A DNA stretch of 64,000 bases from Bacteroidota bacterium (GTDB lineage Bacteria; Bacteroidota; Bacteroidia; Bacteroidales; UBA12481). The stretch is from contig JABHCC010000036.1 in the NCBI GenBank assembly GCA_018669475.1, positions 1 through 64,000 of the forward strand. Direction: 5' to 3'. The notes under the pieces were generated by a model, which saw nothing but the letters and a program-made list of their open reading frames with translations, had not been told where the DNA came from and did no database searches. Made by a program: the position numbers and the translations under genes. Shown one piece after another: positions 1 through 8,758 of this stretch; position 1 is the first letter of the stretch, and the number at the start of each line of letters is the position of its first letter.

Positions 1-1274
1 CAAGGTCCACATGCATTGGCAAGTACTATACCTCCAATTTCCTCAAAACTTTTTAAGAAACCATCACGTTCAACTGTATAACGTACCTGTTCTGATCCGG
101 GGGTGATAGTGAATTCTGATCCAGCTTTCAGTTTCTTTTCAGACGCTTGTTTTGCAATGGAGGCAGATCTTGCAATATCCTCATATGAGGAGTTCGTACA
201 CGAGCCGATTAATCCTACATCCAATTTCTCTGGAAAATCATTGTCAACTATAGCTTTGGAAAATTCAGAGATAGGCCAGGCACGATCAGGTGTAAATGGG
301 CCATTGATATGTGGCTCCAGTGCAGATAAATCGATTTCTACAATCTGATCAAAATATTTCTCAGGATTGAGATACACTTCAGAATCGCCATTTAAATCTT
401 CTTTTATTGCATCAGCAAGGTCTGCCACTTCAGATCTATTTGTGTGTCTGAGATATTCAGCCATCTTATTGTCATAGCCAAATATTGATGTTGTAGCTCC
501 AATCTCTGCCCCCATATTGCAAATTGTTCCTTTACCAGTAGCTGAAATAGATTCAGCACCGTCTCCAAAATATTCGACAATATGACCAGTACCACCCTTA
601 ACCGTAAGCATACCAGCAAGTTTTAGAATGATATCCTTTGCTGATACCCAGCCACTGAGCTTACCAGATAATTTTACACCAATTAATTTGGGAAATTTCA
701 ACTCCCATGGCATACCAGCCATGACATCAACTGCATCGGCACCACCAACACCAACTGCTACCATTCCAAGGCCACCGGCATTTACCGTATGAGAATCAGT
801 TCCAATCATCATTCCCCCAGGGAAGGCATAGTTCTCAATTATAACCTGATGAATAATTCCAGCTCCCGGCTTCCAAAAACCAATTCCGAATTTATTCGAA
901 ACATCAGAAAGAAATTCATACACTTCCTTATTATTGTCAATAGCTGAATTTAGATCAGTCTCAGCTCCCGTTTTCGCCTGAATAAGGTGATCACAATGTA
1001 CAGTACTGGGTACAGCTGCCCTTTTTCTACCAGCTTGCATAAATTGAAGAAGTGCCATTTGAGCAGTTGCATCTTGCATAGCAACCCGGTCAGGAGTGAA
1101 ATCAACATAGCTCTCACCACGAACAAAAGCTTCCTGCAAGTCCTTGCTATGTAAGTGAGAATACAGTACTTTCTCAGTCTGAGTTAATGGTTTACCTGTT
1201 AAGCTTCTGGCAATCTTTATTTTGTCAGACATGTCCTGATAGGACTTTCGTATCATGTTTAGGTCAAAAATCAT
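1..1274 (-). CDS. acnA: Aconitate hydratase (aconitase), 3' end cut by window edge
   Basis: Aconitase interconverts citrate and isocitrate in the TCA cycle using a [4Fe-4S] cluster. Translating the minus strand from the ATG at 1274 gives about 424 residues of the N-terminal part. Recognisable stretches are [33 protein letters not shown] and [16 protein letters not shown], the last holding the first cluster cysteine. The frame runs off the window just after ANACGP, where the second cysteine sits, so the C-terminal swivel domain lies outside. A second in-frame ATG at 1256 is a possible start. The gene is divergent from pta, with 217 bp between the two starts. The identification is firm; the gene symbol is by family only, since mitochondrial-type aconitases in this phylum are named variously. 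Confidence 0.93.
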   Translation of the reverse strand, partial: MIFDLNMIRKSYQDMSDKIKIARSLTGKPLTQTEKVLYSHLHSKDLQEAFVRGESYVDFTPDRVAMQDATAQMALLQFMQAGRKRAAVPSTVHCDHLIQAKTGAETDLNSAIDNNKEVYEFLSDVSNKFGIGFWKPGAGIIHQVIIENYAFPGGMMIGTDSHTVNAGGLGMVAVGVGGADAVDVMAGMPWELKFPKLIGVKLSGKLSGWVSAKDIILKLAGMLTVKGGTGHIVEYFGDGAESISATGKGTICNMGAEIGATTSIFGYDNKMAEYLRHTNRSEVADLADAIKEDLNGDSEVYLNPEKYFDQIVEIDLSALEPHINGPFTPDRAWPISEFSKAIVDNDFPEKLDVGLIGSCTNSSYEDIARSASIAKQASEKKLKAGSEFTITPGSEQVRYTVERDGFLKSFEEIGGIVLANACGP

Positions 1275-1437
1275 ACTATTACGGGTTTTAGATTAGCGGA
1301 GAGTTAAAAAACACAGTTACAGGTACGACTAATAATAATTTATCCCCGAACAGGGCTTCTTTTACAACTCGCATTCAGTAAATATTTACCTCCATATATC
1401 TGACAAAAGTCATAAACTATTGTCAAACATCCAAGCC

Positions 1438-1455
1438 TATTTTTGTCTATCTTTG
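1438..1455 (+). promoter_or_regulatory. Tandem -7 boxes of the Bacteroidota type upstream of pta
   Basis: TATTTTTG (1438-1445) and TATCTTTG (1448-1455) both match the phylum's -7 consensus TAnnTTTG. No TTTG sits at the ideal 19-21 bp upstream distance; the nearest is TTG at 1420-1422. Transcription from the second box would begin around 1460, which favours the ATG at 1492 over the upstream ATG at 1420 for pta. Confidence 0.5.
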
Positions 1456-1491
1456 AAGTATACTAAGAAAATTTGCAATTACTTGACACAC

Positions 1492-2490
1492 ATGGAATTA
1501 CTTGAAAGAATTCGTTTAAAAGCACAAAAGCACAACATGAGAATTGTGCTGCCAGAAAGTACTGAAGAGAGAACCTTAGAAGCTGCTGATATTTTGTTGG
1601 CAGACAAAATAGCCAGAATAATTTTAATTGGGAATAAGCAAAAAATACTGGAACTGGCAAGTCAACAGGGACTTAAGAATATTGACCAAGCTCAGATTAT
1701 TGATCCTGAAAGTTACAATAAGCTTGACGAATATGCTGATTTGATGGTTGAGTTGCGAAAAAGCAAAGGATTAACAAAAGCAGAGGCTTTGGAGCTGCTT
1801 AAGAATCCTTTGTATTTTTCTACATTAATGATTAAAGCAGGAGATGCTGATGGTGAAGTTGCAGGTGCTGAAAACGCAACCGCTGACGTTTTGCGCCCGG
1901 CTTTTCAGTTTGTGAAGACTAAACCAGGAATATCAGTTGTTTCGGGGGCTTTTATTATGATCCTTCCGGATGATAAATATGGTGAAAACGGAATGTTAGT
2001 GTTTGCTGATTGTGCAGTGCACCCTTCACCTAATGAAGATGAATTGGCAGAAATAGCTGTCATGACAGCTCAAACAACAAAAGCAATTGCCGAAATGGAA
2101 CCCAGGGTAGCCTTATTGAGCTTCTCAACCCGGGGTAGTGCAAAGCACGAAATGGTCGATAAGGTCAGAAATGCAACAATTAAGGCACAGAAAATGGCTC
2201 CTCAGTTTAGTTTTGATGGAGAGTTACAGGCTGATGCAGCCATAGTCGAGGCCATTGGAAAAAAGAAAGCTCCTGATTCAGTAATTGCTGGAAATGCAAA
2301 TGTTCTGGTTTTTCCAAGTATGGAAACAGGAAATATCACCTATAAACTAGTTCAAAGATTGGCAGGAGCTGAGGCAGTAGGCCCAATATTGCAGGGAATG
2401 GCTGCACCAATCAATGATTTATCACGTGGGTGTTCAGTTAGTGATATTGTTAATCTGGTTGCGATTACCGCGAACCAGGCAGCAGGATAA
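1492..2490 (+). CDS. pta: Phosphate acetyltransferase
   Basis: Phosphotransacetylase converts acetyl-CoA and phosphate to acetyl-phosphate and CoA, the first step of acetate formation. The 332-residue protein matches the short single-domain Pta type along its length: RIVLPESTEERTLEAA near the N-terminus, AGDADGEVAGAENAT in the middle, and PSMETGNITYKLVQRLAGAEAVGP and GCSVSDIVNLVAITANQA at the C-terminal end (given here in parts). An upstream in-frame ATG at 1420 would add 24 residues unlike the family and would precede the predicted transcription start, so 1492 is chosen. It is the first gene of a cluster with hbd, ackA, ptb and buk; hbd begins 17 bp after its stop. Pta plus AckA in one cluster gives a complete acetate/ATP branch. 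Confidence 0.93.
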   Translation: MELLERIRLKAQKHNMRIVLPESTEERTLEAADILLADKIARIILIGNKQKILELASQQGLKNIDQAQIIDPESYNKLDEYADLMVELRKSKGLTKAEALELLKNPLYFSTLMIKAGDADGEVAGAENATADVLRPAFQFVKTKPGISVVSGAFIMILPDDKYGENGMLVFADCAVHPSPNEDELAEIAVMTAQTTKAIAEMEPRVALLSFSTRGSAKHEMVDKVRNATIKAQKMAPQFSFDGELQADAAIVEAIGKKKAPDSVIAGNANVLVFPSMETGNITYKLVQRLAGAEAVGPILQGMAAPINDLSRGCSVSDIVNLVAITANQAAG

Positions 2491-2506
2491 TTTAATATAC
2501 AAGAAA

Positions 2507-3463
2507 ATGTCAGAAATAGTAGAAGCCATCGAACAGTATGGGTTAAGTGACAAGAATCGCCCGAAAGCACAGTTTGGAAAAATTGGAATAGTTGGTTGTG
2601 GTTCTGTGGGACAAACCATTGCACGTATTATCTCGACGAGTGGGATGGATGTTATATTTATTGAGCTCAGTGACGAGAGAGTAGAAGCCGCAATTAAGGG
2701 GATCGAACAAACCCTCGACGACATGATTAATCATTGGGGTATGACAGAGGGAGAAAAAAGAAGTATTCTCTCAAGAATACATGGCTATGTAAGCTGTAGT
2801 GCATTGTCTGGGGCTGATTTAGTAATAGAAGCCATAAAGTCCAAAATCAGGGAGCAGAGAGTAAGTCAACGAAAAGAGCTGTTTAAAAAAATTGAATCTC
2901 AGGTATCTCCTGATACAATTATTGCGACCAACTCAACAACAGTTGTTATAACTGAATTGTCATCCGAATTAATTCATAAGGATCGATGTGTAAGCTTGCA
3001 CTTCAGTACCTCAAATCCCGGAGCTAATATAGTTGAGGCTGTTAAGGGTCTTTACACTTCGGATCAGGTGTATGCCAATGTTCAAAAATTCATTAAAATG
3101 ATTGGACGAAAAATGGTGCCTGTTGAAGAATCTCCTGGTTTGCTATCTGTGCGTCTTTTTGCCACTCTGATAAATGAGGCTAGTGATATTCTGATGGAAA
3201 GTGTTGGGTCTATGGAAGATATTGATATGGCTGCACGTGTAAGTCTGGGATTTCCACTCGGCCCTTTTGAACTGGCTGACAAAATTGGACTTGATAAAGT
3301 TGTGCGGTGGCTTGATAACCTGTACAATGAATTTGGTGATATGAAATATAAGGCCTCACCAATCCTGAGAAAAAAAGTTCGTGCCTCACAAAACGGAAGA
3401 TCTGTCGGTAAAGGTTTTTACGAATATAAAGACGGAAGAAAAATCACTACAAAAACCTACTAA
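2507..3463 (+). CDS. 3-hydroxyacyl-CoA (3-hydroxybutyryl-CoA) dehydrogenase family protein
   Basis: This 318-residue protein has the usual family layout: an NAD-binding Rossmann fold with GCGSVG at residues 30-35 and an acidic residue after the second strand, then a C-terminal helical domain with GFPLGPFELADKIGLD. Such enzymes oxidise or reduce 3-hydroxyacyl-CoA, here most likely acetoacetyl-CoA/3-hydroxybutyryl-CoA. The active-site region normally reads HFFNP; here it reads HFSTSNP, two residues longer, while the following acidic residue is kept (NIVEAVKG). That could change substrate range or mean a related reaction. The gene lies between pta and ackA, 13 bp before ackA, so it is probably co-transcribed. 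No crotonase, thiolase or acyl-CoA dehydrogenase is present nearby. The start at 2507 is chosen because the family alignment begins a little after it. Confidence 0.85.
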   Translation: MSEIVEAIEQYGLSDKNRPKAQFGKIGIVGCGSVGQTIARIISTSGMDVIFIELSDERVEAAIKGIEQTLDDMINHWGMTEGEKRSILSRIHGYVSCSALSGADLVIEAIKSKIREQRVSQRKELFKKIESQVSPDTIIATNSTTVVITELSSELIHKDRCVSLHFSTSNPGANIVEAVKGLYTSDQVYANVQKFIKMIGRKMVPVEESPGLLSVRLFATLINEASDILMESVGSMEDIDMAARVSLGFPLGPFELADKIGLDKVVRWLDNLYNEFGDMKYKASPILRKKVRASQNGRSVGKGFYEYKDGRKITTKTY

Positions 3464-3476
3464 TTATTAAACTATT

Positions 3477-4700
3477 ATGAGGATTCTCGTTCTGAATTGC
3501 GGAAGCTCTTCTATTAAATACCAACTCTTTGAGATGTCTGATAAATCAGTATTAGCAAAAGGAGTTGTTGATAAAATTGGCCTTAAAGGCTCATTACTGA
3601 AGCATATAAAGGCCAACGGTGATAAAGTTCGACTCGAAGGAGAGATTTTAGACCATCAGTCTGGTATTGAATATGTACTGGGTGTTCTGACAAGCGACAA
3701 TCATGGCTGCCTCAACAGCTTGGAAGATATTGACGCCGTGGGTCACAGAGTAGTTCACGGAGGTGAATATTTTACTGCCAGCACCTTTATTAGTAATGAG
3801 GTTCATGAAGCATTGGGTAAATGCGTTGATCTCGCGCCTTTGCATAATCCTGCGAACCTGAAAGGAGTTGACGCCATGGAATTATTAATTCCGAATGTAT
3901 CTCAGGTTGCAGTATTCGATACTGCTTTTCACCAGACCATGCCTGAACATGCATATATGTATGGTATTCCATATGCTTTGTACAAGAAATATGGAATTAG
4001 AAGATACGGATTTCACGGTACCAGTCACAGATTCGTGAGTAAGAGAGCAGAACGTATGTTAGGCAAACCACTGCAGGAGCTGAAAGTTATATCATGTCAT
4101 CTTGGAAACGGTGCATCTGTTGCTGCAATTAAAGAGGGAGTGTCAGTAGATACCAGTATGGGTTTTACCCCAATTGAAGGTTTGATGATGGGCACCCGAT
4201 CAGGAGACCTGGATCTTGGAGTATTAACATTTTTAATGCAGAAGGAAGAATTGAGTCATCAAACCGCTAATCTGTTGATTAATAAGCATAGTGGAATGCT
4301 AGGAGTGACCGGCGTGTCATCAGATATGCGGGAAATTGAATCCGAAGCATGGAAGAATAAGAATGAAAGAGCTATTCTGGGGCTGAATATGTACCATTAT
4401 CGGGTGGCTAAATATATTGGTAGTTACGTTGCTGCCATGAATGGGGTTGATGTAATTATTTTTACCGGTGGGATAGGTGAGAATGGATCAGAATCCAGAG
4501 AAGAAATATGTTCATATCTGGAGTTTTTAGGCATGGATATCGATAAAGAAAATGCCAATAAAACTCGTGGTAAAGAAATTATTATTACAAAACCAGGATC
4601 AAAAGTGATTGGAATGGTAATTCCTACTAATGAAGAATTGGTAATAGCTGAGGATACTGTTTCTATTGTTAATGACAGGAAGGAAAAAGGATTAATTTAA
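3477..4700 (+). CDS. ackA: Acetate kinase
   Basis: Acetate kinase makes ATP and acetate from acetyl-phosphate and ADP. The 407-residue protein has the full set of ASKHA-fold motifs: VLNCGSSSIKY at the N-terminus, GHRVVHGG, AVFDTAFHQTMP with the catalytic Asp, YGFHGTSHRFVS, HLGNGASVAA and FTGGIGENG. Length and order match the family. It sits third in the pta-hbd-ackA-ptb-buk cluster. Its stop codon shares one base with the ATG of the next gene, which implies translational coupling to ptb. Confidence 0.96.
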   Translation: MRILVLNCGSSSIKYQLFEMSDKSVLAKGVVDKIGLKGSLLKHIKANGDKVRLEGEILDHQSGIEYVLGVLTSDNHGCLNSLEDIDAVGHRVVHGGEYFTASTFISNEVHEALGKCVDLAPLHNPANLKGVDAMELLIPNVSQVAVFDTAFHQTMPEHAYMYGIPYALYKKYGIRRYGFHGTSHRFVSKRAERMLGKPLQELKVISCHLGNGASVAAIKEGVSVDTSMGFTPIEGLMMGTRSGDLDLGVLTFLMQKEELSHQTANLLINKHSGMLGVTGVSSDMREIESEAWKNKNERAILGLNMYHYRVAKYIGSYVAAMNGVDVIIFTGGIGENGSESREEICSYLEFLGMDIDKENANKTRGKEIIITKPGSKVIGMVIPTNEELVIAEDTVSIVNDRKEKGLI

Positions 4701-5611
4701 TGTTTCGAACAATCTCAGAGATCGGAGAAGCAGCTAAAAGTCAAAGTACAAAGAAGAAGCTGGTATTAGCTGCTGCTCATGATCAACAAGCCCTTAGTGC
4801 TGCACTTGATGCCGGACAGACAGGTTATGTCGAGCCTATATTAATCGGTAAGGGTGACAAGATAAGAAGTCTTGCGCAAGAGCTTGGTTACCAGATTGAA
4901 AAACTGCAACTGATAGATGTAAATGAAAATAATGATGCGGTTGAGAAATCAGTGAAAATGATTAGCTCAGGAGATGCTCATATTTTGATGAAAGGAGCTT
5001 GTGGTACTGCAGAATTGCTGAAAGGAGTTCTTAATAAGGAATGGGGATTACGCAGTGGGTCGCTGCTTTCTCATTTTGCCTTGTTTGAAATAAAAAACTA
5101 TCATAAACTTTTATCTGTGTCAGATGTTGCAATATCTATTGCACCGGGTCTGAAAGAGAAAATTCAGATTCTCAATAACGGAGTAAAGTTTCTGCACAAT
5201 ATTGGGATATGCATCCCAAAGGTTGCAATAATTGCTGCGCTTGAGAAAGTAACAGATTCTATGCCTGCTACTTTAGACGCAGCAGAAATAGTTCAGATGT
5301 ATGAAAATAATTTAATTCATGATTGTATCGTGGATGGACCACTTGCCCTGGATAATGCTATCAGCACAGAAAGCGCAAAAACTAAAGGTATTTCAAGTAA
5401 GGTTGCTGGAGATGCTGATTTATTGATCATGCCGCAAATAGAGAGTGGGAATGTATTGTATAAAGCATTGACTTTCTTGTCAGATGCAAAGGTCGCTTCA
5501 GTAGTTCTTGGAGCAAGTGCCCCAATCGTATTAACATCAAGGGCTGATTCGCATGCATCAAAATTAAATAGCATCATGTTGGCTGCAATTCAAGGTATTA
5601 AGCCTCAATAA
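4700..5611 (+). CDS. ptb: Phosphate butyryltransferase
   Basis: Ptb transfers the butyryl group from butyryl-CoA to phosphate. The protein is 303 residues, typical for Ptb and shorter than Pta. Matching stretches are LVLAAAHDQQAL near the N-terminus, ILMKGACGTAELLKGVL, GSLLSHFALFE, and VDGPLALDNAIS followed by ADLLIMPQIESGNVLYKAL. The ATG overlaps the stop of ackA by one base, and buk follows after 14 bp. The Ptb-Buk pair is the kinase route for making butyrate, or branched short-chain acids, with ATP gain. Whether the substrate is butyryl-, isobutyryl- or isovaleryl-CoA cannot be told from the sequence. Confidence 0.92.
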   Translation: MFRTISEIGEAAKSQSTKKKLVLAAAHDQQALSAALDAGQTGYVEPILIGKGDKIRSLAQELGYQIEKLQLIDVNENNDAVEKSVKMISSGDAHILMKGACGTAELLKGVLNKEWGLRSGSLLSHFALFEIKNYHKLLSVSDVAISIAPGLKEKIQILNNGVKFLHNIGICIPKVAIIAALEKVTDSMPATLDAAEIVQMYENNLIHDCIVDGPLALDNAISTESAKTKGISSKVAGDADLLIMPQIESGNVLYKALTFLSDAKVASVVLGASAPIVLTSRADSHASKLNSIMLAAIQGIKPQ

Positions 5612-5625
5612 TATTAAGTGAAAGT

Positions 5626-6702
5626 ATGGAAGCCTACCAGATTTTGGTAATTAATCCCGGATCAACATCGACCAAGATCGCAGTGTTCCAAAATTTGCGA
5701 CCTGTTTTTCAAAAGTCACTTAGTCATTCTCCGGATGAATTAGCTGCATTCGATGCAGTAGCTGATCAGTTTAAATACAGAAAAGATTGCATCCTTAAAG
5801 AAATACGGGCTGTTGGGATGGAACTTGAGTCTTTCAATGTGATTATTGGCAGGGGAGGTCTTGTTAAACCAATTCAATCTGGGATTTATGAGGTAAATGA
5901 AGCAATGGTCCGAGACCTTAAAAACACAATGCTTGGTGAGCATGCTTCAAATCTGGGTGGATTAATTGCAAAAGATATAGCTGATTCGCTGCCAGGAGTC
6001 AAAGCGTATATAGCTGATCCTATTGTGGTGGATGAGATGAATGATATTGCACGATATTCAGGGCATCCTGATTTTGAAAGAGTATCCATCTTTCACGCTC
6101 TTAATCAGAAAGCAGTAGCATATACTTTTACGCGATCAGTTGGACGTGAGTATAACGATATGAATCTGATTGTTGCTCATCTTGGTGGAGGGATATCAAT
6201 TGGTTCTCATGAAAAGGGTCGGGTGATTGATGTTAATCAGGGACTTGATGGAGAGGGGCCATTTTCACCTGAAAGGTCAGGAACCTTGCCTGTCGGGCAA
6301 TTAATCAGAGAAGTGGCAGACAATCCGGATAAGATTGCAGAAATAAAGAAGAAAGTTGTTGGCAAAGGGGGGCTGGTTGCCTATCTGGGAACAAATAGTG
6401 CCCAAGAGGTAGAGGAAAGAATAAAGAATGGTGATGAAAAAGCCCGACAGGTGTATGAAGCCATGGCCTACCAGGTTGCTAAAGAGATCGGAGCAGCTGC
6501 TGTTGTGCTAAAAGGCAGAGTCGATGCAATTCTGATAACCGGAGGGGTAGCTTACAACGATCTTTTTATACAACTACTAACCTACAGAATAGCGTGGATA
6601 GCACCCATAAGAGTATTTCCTGGAGAAGATGAGATGAGAGCTTTGGCTCAAAATGCTTATGGAGTTGTGTCAGGAGAAATATCCCCAAAAATTTACAAGT
6701 AA
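5626..6702 (+). CDS. buk: Butyrate kinase
   Basis: Butyrate kinase makes ATP and butyrate from butyryl-phosphate. The 358-residue protein has INPGSTSTKIAVF at residues 9-21, GRGGLVKPIQSG, VAHLGGGISIGSH and ILITGGVAYND, the usual Buk motifs in the usual order and length. It ends the five-gene cluster, 14 bp after ptb. No strong terminator hairpin was seen after it; the next gene starts 42 bp later on the same strand with its own possible promoter. Family members also act on isobutyrate or branched acids. Confidence 0.95.
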   Translation: MEAYQILVINPGSTSTKIAVFQNLRPVFQKSLSHSPDELAAFDAVADQFKYRKDCILKEIRAVGMELESFNVIIGRGGLVKPIQSGIYEVNEAMVRDLKNTMLGEHASNLGGLIAKDIADSLPGVKAYIADPIVVDEMNDIARYSGHPDFERVSIFHALNQKAVAYTFTRSVGREYNDMNLIVAHLGGGISIGSHEKGRVIDVNQGLDGEGPFSPERSGTLPVGQLIREVADNPDKIAEIKKKVVGKGGLVAYLGTNSAQEVEERIKNGDEKARQVYEAMAYQVAKEIGAAAVVLKGRVDAILITGGVAYNDLFIQLLTYRIAWIAPIRVFPGEDEMRALAQNAYGVVSGEISPKIYK

Positions 6703-6744
6703 GACCACTTTTTTTTAAAGAGTATTTGTGTATTTTTATTCACA

Positions 6745-7311
6745 ATGACTCTGCTATCTAATACTTGCTGGAAAATCTGTTTCTTTATCAGTTTATGGCT
6801 ATGTCACCTGTCCTCTCATGCCCAGTATTGGGATGCTCAGGAAGAAGAAAGTTTGAGAGATCGGGTTTTTTTTGGTGGAAGTTTTGGAGCTAGACTGGGC
6901 ACGGTTACACATCTTGATTTATCTCCACTAATTGCCTATAGATTAACAAAGAAACTTTCTGTTGGAACGGGTGCTGTTTTTCAATACCTGGCTGATCGAC
7001 GGTATGCGGAGCCCTATAATACAGGTATTTATGGTGCTAAGCTTTTTGGGGATTACAAGCTCTTGCAATCTGTTTTTGCACATTCAGAGATTGAAATATT
7101 AAATCTGGATTCTGAATATTATGGCGATCCGGTAATAAGAAATATTGAAGCAAGTCCCAGATTCTGGAATACAGCGGTCTTTGTGGGAGGCGGATATCAG
7201 CTTAACATTGGATCCAGGTCATCTGTCATGGTGCTTGTCTTGTGGAATATTAATCAGTCAACAGAATCTCCGTATAAAAATCCTGTTTTACGTCTTGGAT
7301 TCAACTTCTAA
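6745..7311 (+). CDS. Small exported protein, probably outer-membrane beta-barrel-like
   Basis: I do not recognise a named family. The 188-residue protein begins with a hydrophobic signal peptide of about 26 residues ending SSHAQ, a typical signal peptidase I site for this phylum. The mature part alternates aromatic and polar residues in short stretches, contains GGSFGARLGTV and FVGGGYQLNIG, and ends in VLRLGFNF, a terminal aromatic residue common in outer-membrane beta-barrels. The size would suit an 8-strand barrel. It lies between buk and an antiporter gene, with 17 bp to the latter's ATG. Function is unknown. Confidence 0.7.
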   Translation: MTLLSNTCWKICFFISLWLCHLSSHAQYWDAQEEESLRDRVFFGGSFGARLGTVTHLDLSPLIAYRLTKKLSVGTGAVFQYLADRRYAEPYNTGIYGAKLFGDYKLLQSVFAHSEIEILNLDSEYYGDPVIRNIEASPRFWNTAVFVGGGYQLNIGSRSSVMVLVLWNINQSTESPYKNPVLRLGFNF

Positions 7312-7328
7312 TCTAACTATTGAATGAA

Positions 7329-8615
7329 ATGAATTCATATAGTATTATTATTGCTGCTTCACTCGTTATTATAATTTCATATTTTTTTAACCGTTTTGCA
7401 CAGAAAACCAGTTTTCCAAGTGTGTTGTTGCTCATTATATTGGGAATTGGCTTAAAACAGATAGACAAAGTTACCGGCTTATTGGATGGATTCGACCTCT
7501 TACCTGTACTGGAAGTTCTGGGTATTATTGGTTTAATAATGATTGTTCTTGAGGCTGCATTAGATCTGAAACTATCTAAGGACAAAACAAGCTTGATTTT
7601 GAAATCACTGGCACTTGCATTTCTTGGGCTAATAGTAAATGCAGGTTTGATTGCATTGATTATTAAATCTATTTGGATACTAGATTGGTATGTAAGTTTC
7701 CTATACTCAATCCCTTTGTCAATTATGTCCTCAGCAATCATTATTCCAAGTGTAGAGAGTTTGATCGGTAGGAAAAAAGAATTCATGATCTATGAAAGTA
7801 CATTTAGCGATGTATTGGGAATTATGATGTTCTATTTTTTTCTTAGTGCAGGTCATCAGGATACGAGTGGAATATTGGCATGGAATATCGTTGGAAATAT
7901 AGGTTTGACGATTGCTATTTCTGTAATTTCCAGCTATTTATTATTATTTGTCTTTCAGAAAATTCCTTCGGAGACAAAGTTCTTTCTGATGATTGCTGTG
8001 TTGGTTCTTCTCTATGCACTCGCTAAACAATTACATCTAAGTTCCTTGCTGATTATACTTGTGTTCGGATTAGTCTTATCTAATTATAAAATCTTTACAG
8101 GGGGAAAATTGAAGAAGTTCTTTATTCCTGAAGATTTAGCTGTGATCAAAGAAGATTTTACCATGGTTACTATGGAATCAAGTTTTATCGTTCGAACCTT
8201 CTTCTTTTTCATATTTGGTCTGAGCATTTCAATAAATTCTCTATTTGAGGGACGTGTAATACTTATCAGTATTTTGATTCTTGCTGTTATCTTTGCCAGT
8301 CGTTTTGGATTGGCAAGATTGATAATTGGAAAAAACAGCTATCCGGAATGGCAAATTGCTCCCAGAGGATTGATAACCATTCTGTTATTTTATGGAATAC
8401 CAGCTGACTATCATATTGAAGGATTTCAGGATTTTCAGGGAATTCTGCTATTTGTAATTCTTCTGACAAGTATTATTATGGGCCATGCTATGATTAGAAA
8501 CAGGCACAAAATAATTCATCCAGATCATGTTGAGTTTCAGGTAGTAAACGACTATAACAATACTAAGCAACAATTTAATAACAAAGCAGATTCTGATGGC
8601 ATCCCGATGGAATAG
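7329..8615 (+). CDS. Cation/proton antiporter family membrane protein
   Basis: The 428-residue protein is almost wholly hydrophobic, with about 11-13 predicted membrane helices, and resembles the CPA (NhaP/Kef) type of monovalent cation:proton antiporter. Features include an N-terminal helix, the SFPSVLLLIILGIGL motif typical of the first conserved helix, and SIPLSIMSSAIIIPSV and YESTFSDVLGIMMFYF in the middle, where an acidic residue in the membrane is expected. The C-terminal tail is hydrophilic (about 35 residues, NNTKQQFNNKADSDG). The ATG at 7329 is taken; an in-frame TTG at 7320 is possible. There is no separate TrkA-N domain. The ion transported is not known. Confidence 0.8.
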   Translation: MNSYSIIIAASLVIIISYFFNRFAQKTSFPSVLLLIILGIGLKQIDKVTGLLDGFDLLPVLEVLGIIGLIMIVLEAALDLKLSKDKTSLILKSLALAFLGLIVNAGLIALIIKSIWILDWYVSFLYSIPLSIMSSAIIIPSVESLIGRKKEFMIYESTFSDVLGIMMFYFFLSAGHQDTSGILAWNIVGNIGLTIAISVISSYLLLFVFQKIPSETKFFLMIAVLVLLYALAKQLHLSSLLIILVFGLVLSNYKIFTGGKLKKFFIPEDLAVIKEDFTMVTMESSFIVRTFFFFIFGLSISINSLFEGRVILISILILAVIFASRFGLARLIIGKNSYPEWQIAPRGLITILLFYGIPADYHIEGFQDFQGILLFVILLTSIIMGHAMIRNRHKIIHPDHVEFQVVNDYNNTKQQFNNKADSDGIPME

Positions 8616-8758
8616 CCTGTAATTTTGATAGTTTAACCTTTTTATTAGTAAAGTATTATGAACCGAGCATGACAAAAGGAAAAATATTTTAACACACACG
8701 CGGATAATTGTTTTTGTTGTGCGAGCTCCATCCGACAAATAAAATTAAATATAAACAG

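Noticed and set aside
1420..1491. Longer N-terminus for phosphate acetyltransferase
   Set aside because: The added residues do not match the family and lie upstream of the -7 boxes.
7145..7327. Small frame overlapping the end of the exported protein gene
   Set aside because: It is another reading of the same DNA; the frame with signal peptide is clearly the real one.
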